Origin: Barnesiella sp. WM24
GTDB lineage: Bacteria; Bacteroidota; Bacteroidia; Bacteroidales; Muribaculaceae
Length of the DNA stretch: 64,000 nucleotides
Direction of reading: 5' to 3'
NCBI RefSeq assembly: GCF_004570975.1
Contig: NZ_SPPC01000003.1
Location: forward strand, 245,102 to 309,101
Shown here: one piece after another, positions 63,519 to 64,000 of the stretch
How the letters are laid out: each line of letters opens with the position of its first letter
How positions within the stretch are numbered: the stretch's first letter is position 1
Notes under the pieces: model-generated
The model's input: only the letters and a program-made list of their open reading frames with translations
Databases searched by the model: none
Told to the model about the DNA's origin: nothing
Translations under genes and position numbers: made by a program

Positions 63519-64000
63519 AGGTAATCGGTATTAACGGAAGTGCCCGAAAAGGCGGCAACACAGCCCTGATTATCAGCAAGGTCTTTGATGAACTCAATAA
63601 GGAGGGTATCGAAACTGAGCTGATACAATTGGCTGAATATGAAATACAGCCGTGTCGCGGATGCTTTGCTTGTAAAGGCAGAGGCAACTGTGTGTTTGCG
63701 AATGATGGATTTGCAGAGATATTCAGCCGTATGGCAGATGCGGACGGCATAGTTCTCGGATCTCCGGTATATTCCGCGGATGTATCTGCAAAGATGAAAG
63801 CCTTTCTGGAGCGTGGGGGTGTTGTCGTTGCAACCAATCCGGGAATTCTTCGCCATAAGATAGGGGCGTCGGTTGCCGCAGTGCGTCGCGGTGGCGCAAT
63901 GACAACGGTCGACACCATGAATCATTTCATGCTCAACAAGGAAATGATTGTCGTAGGCTCCACCTATTGGAATATGGTCTATGGCAAGAACATCGGTGAT
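63515..64000 (+). CDS. Flavodoxin-like Fe-S flavoprotein, partial at window end
   Basis: The first 162 residues of a flavodoxin-fold NAD(P)H-dependent reductase are present; the frame is open at the last base. INGSARKGGNTALI near residue 6 binds FMN phosphate, and Cys47, Cys50, Cys53 and Cys59 (CRGCFACKGRGNC, CxxCxxCx5C) match the compact motif of iron-sulfur flavoproteins. LGSPVYSADVSAKMK follows. It overlaps the tautomerase gene by 4 nt and is the third gene of the HxlR operon. Confidence 0.9.
   Translation, partial: MKVIGINGSARKGGNTALIISKVFDELNKEGIETELIQLAEYEIQPCRGCFACKGRGNCVFANDGFAEIFSRMADADGIVLGSPVYSADVSAKMKAFLERGGVVVATNPGILRHKIGASVAAVRRGGAMTTVDTMNHFMLNKEMIVVGSTYWNMVYGKNIGD

Overview
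The window is a stretch of chromosome from a member of the Bacteroidales, most likely Muribaculaceae or a close relative. The evidence is the Bacteroidota promoter signature (TTTG or TTG, about 20 bp, then TAnnTTTG) in front of most operons, type IX secretion (T9SS) parts and cargo, a very long SprA, type III glutamine synthetase, DapL, DUF5063 and an OMP_b-brl-type TonB-dependent receptor. The family-level placement is inference. I see no tRNA, rRNA, insertion sequence, prophage, CRISPR array or replication origin; this is dense, compact core chromosome.

Layout. 0.1-8.8 kb: ruvA, sprA (T9SS translocon channel, 2483 aa) and an orphan gene. 8.9-21.3 kb: nitrogen and lysine/peptidoglycan block dapF-dapL-glnN, then gltB-gltD and a long PurF-like amidotransferase that overlaps gltD. 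21.3-25.2 kb: TM2 protein, fabI, a Nim-like flavoprotein and a secreted GH13 amylase with a T9SS-type tail. 25.3-26.3 kb: a macro/phage-like small protein and a sugar acetyltransferase. 26.3-34 kb (minus): housekeeping operon tsaB-metF-holB-addB-like-hemW-yaaA. 34-36.6 kb (plus): yicC-gmk-nadD-DUF5063. 36.6-39.8 kb: yccF, a probable structured non-coding RNA, an OmpA-like lipoprotein, an EamA transporter and an AlkD-like protein.

39.2-45.8 kb (minus) is a complete-looking thiamin operon, thiD-thiS-tenI/thiE-thiE-thiG-thiC-thiH-alkD, behind a TPP riboswitch. No thiF is visible. 45.8-48.1 kb (minus): an omega-amidase-like nitrilase, an acyltransferase, a small unknown protein and a TonB C-terminal domain protein. 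48.3-52.7 kb (plus): porQ (T9SS) and two secreted proteins with T9SS-type C-terminal domains. 52.7-57 kb: a TonB-dependent receptor divergent from a two-component system, separated by a striking pair of 18-bp direct repeats at 22-bp spacing. 57-60.9 kb (minus): a six-gene envelope/redox operon (EFR1 ferredoxin, SanA/DUF218, SIMPL, PH domain). 61-64 kb: nitroreductase, radical SAM protein, then HxlR regulator-tautomerase-Fe/S-type flavodoxin; the last runs off the window.

The most noteworthy items beyond routine annotation are the 37.1-37.36 kb candidate structured RNA with a perfect promoter and terminator, the 16-bp palindrome beside it, the 54.85 kb tandem operator, the expression platform of the TPP riboswitch, and the palindrome at 39.2 kb that encodes the C-termini and stop codons of two convergent genes at once. 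I could run no database search; all family calls come from recognising motifs in the translated sequence.
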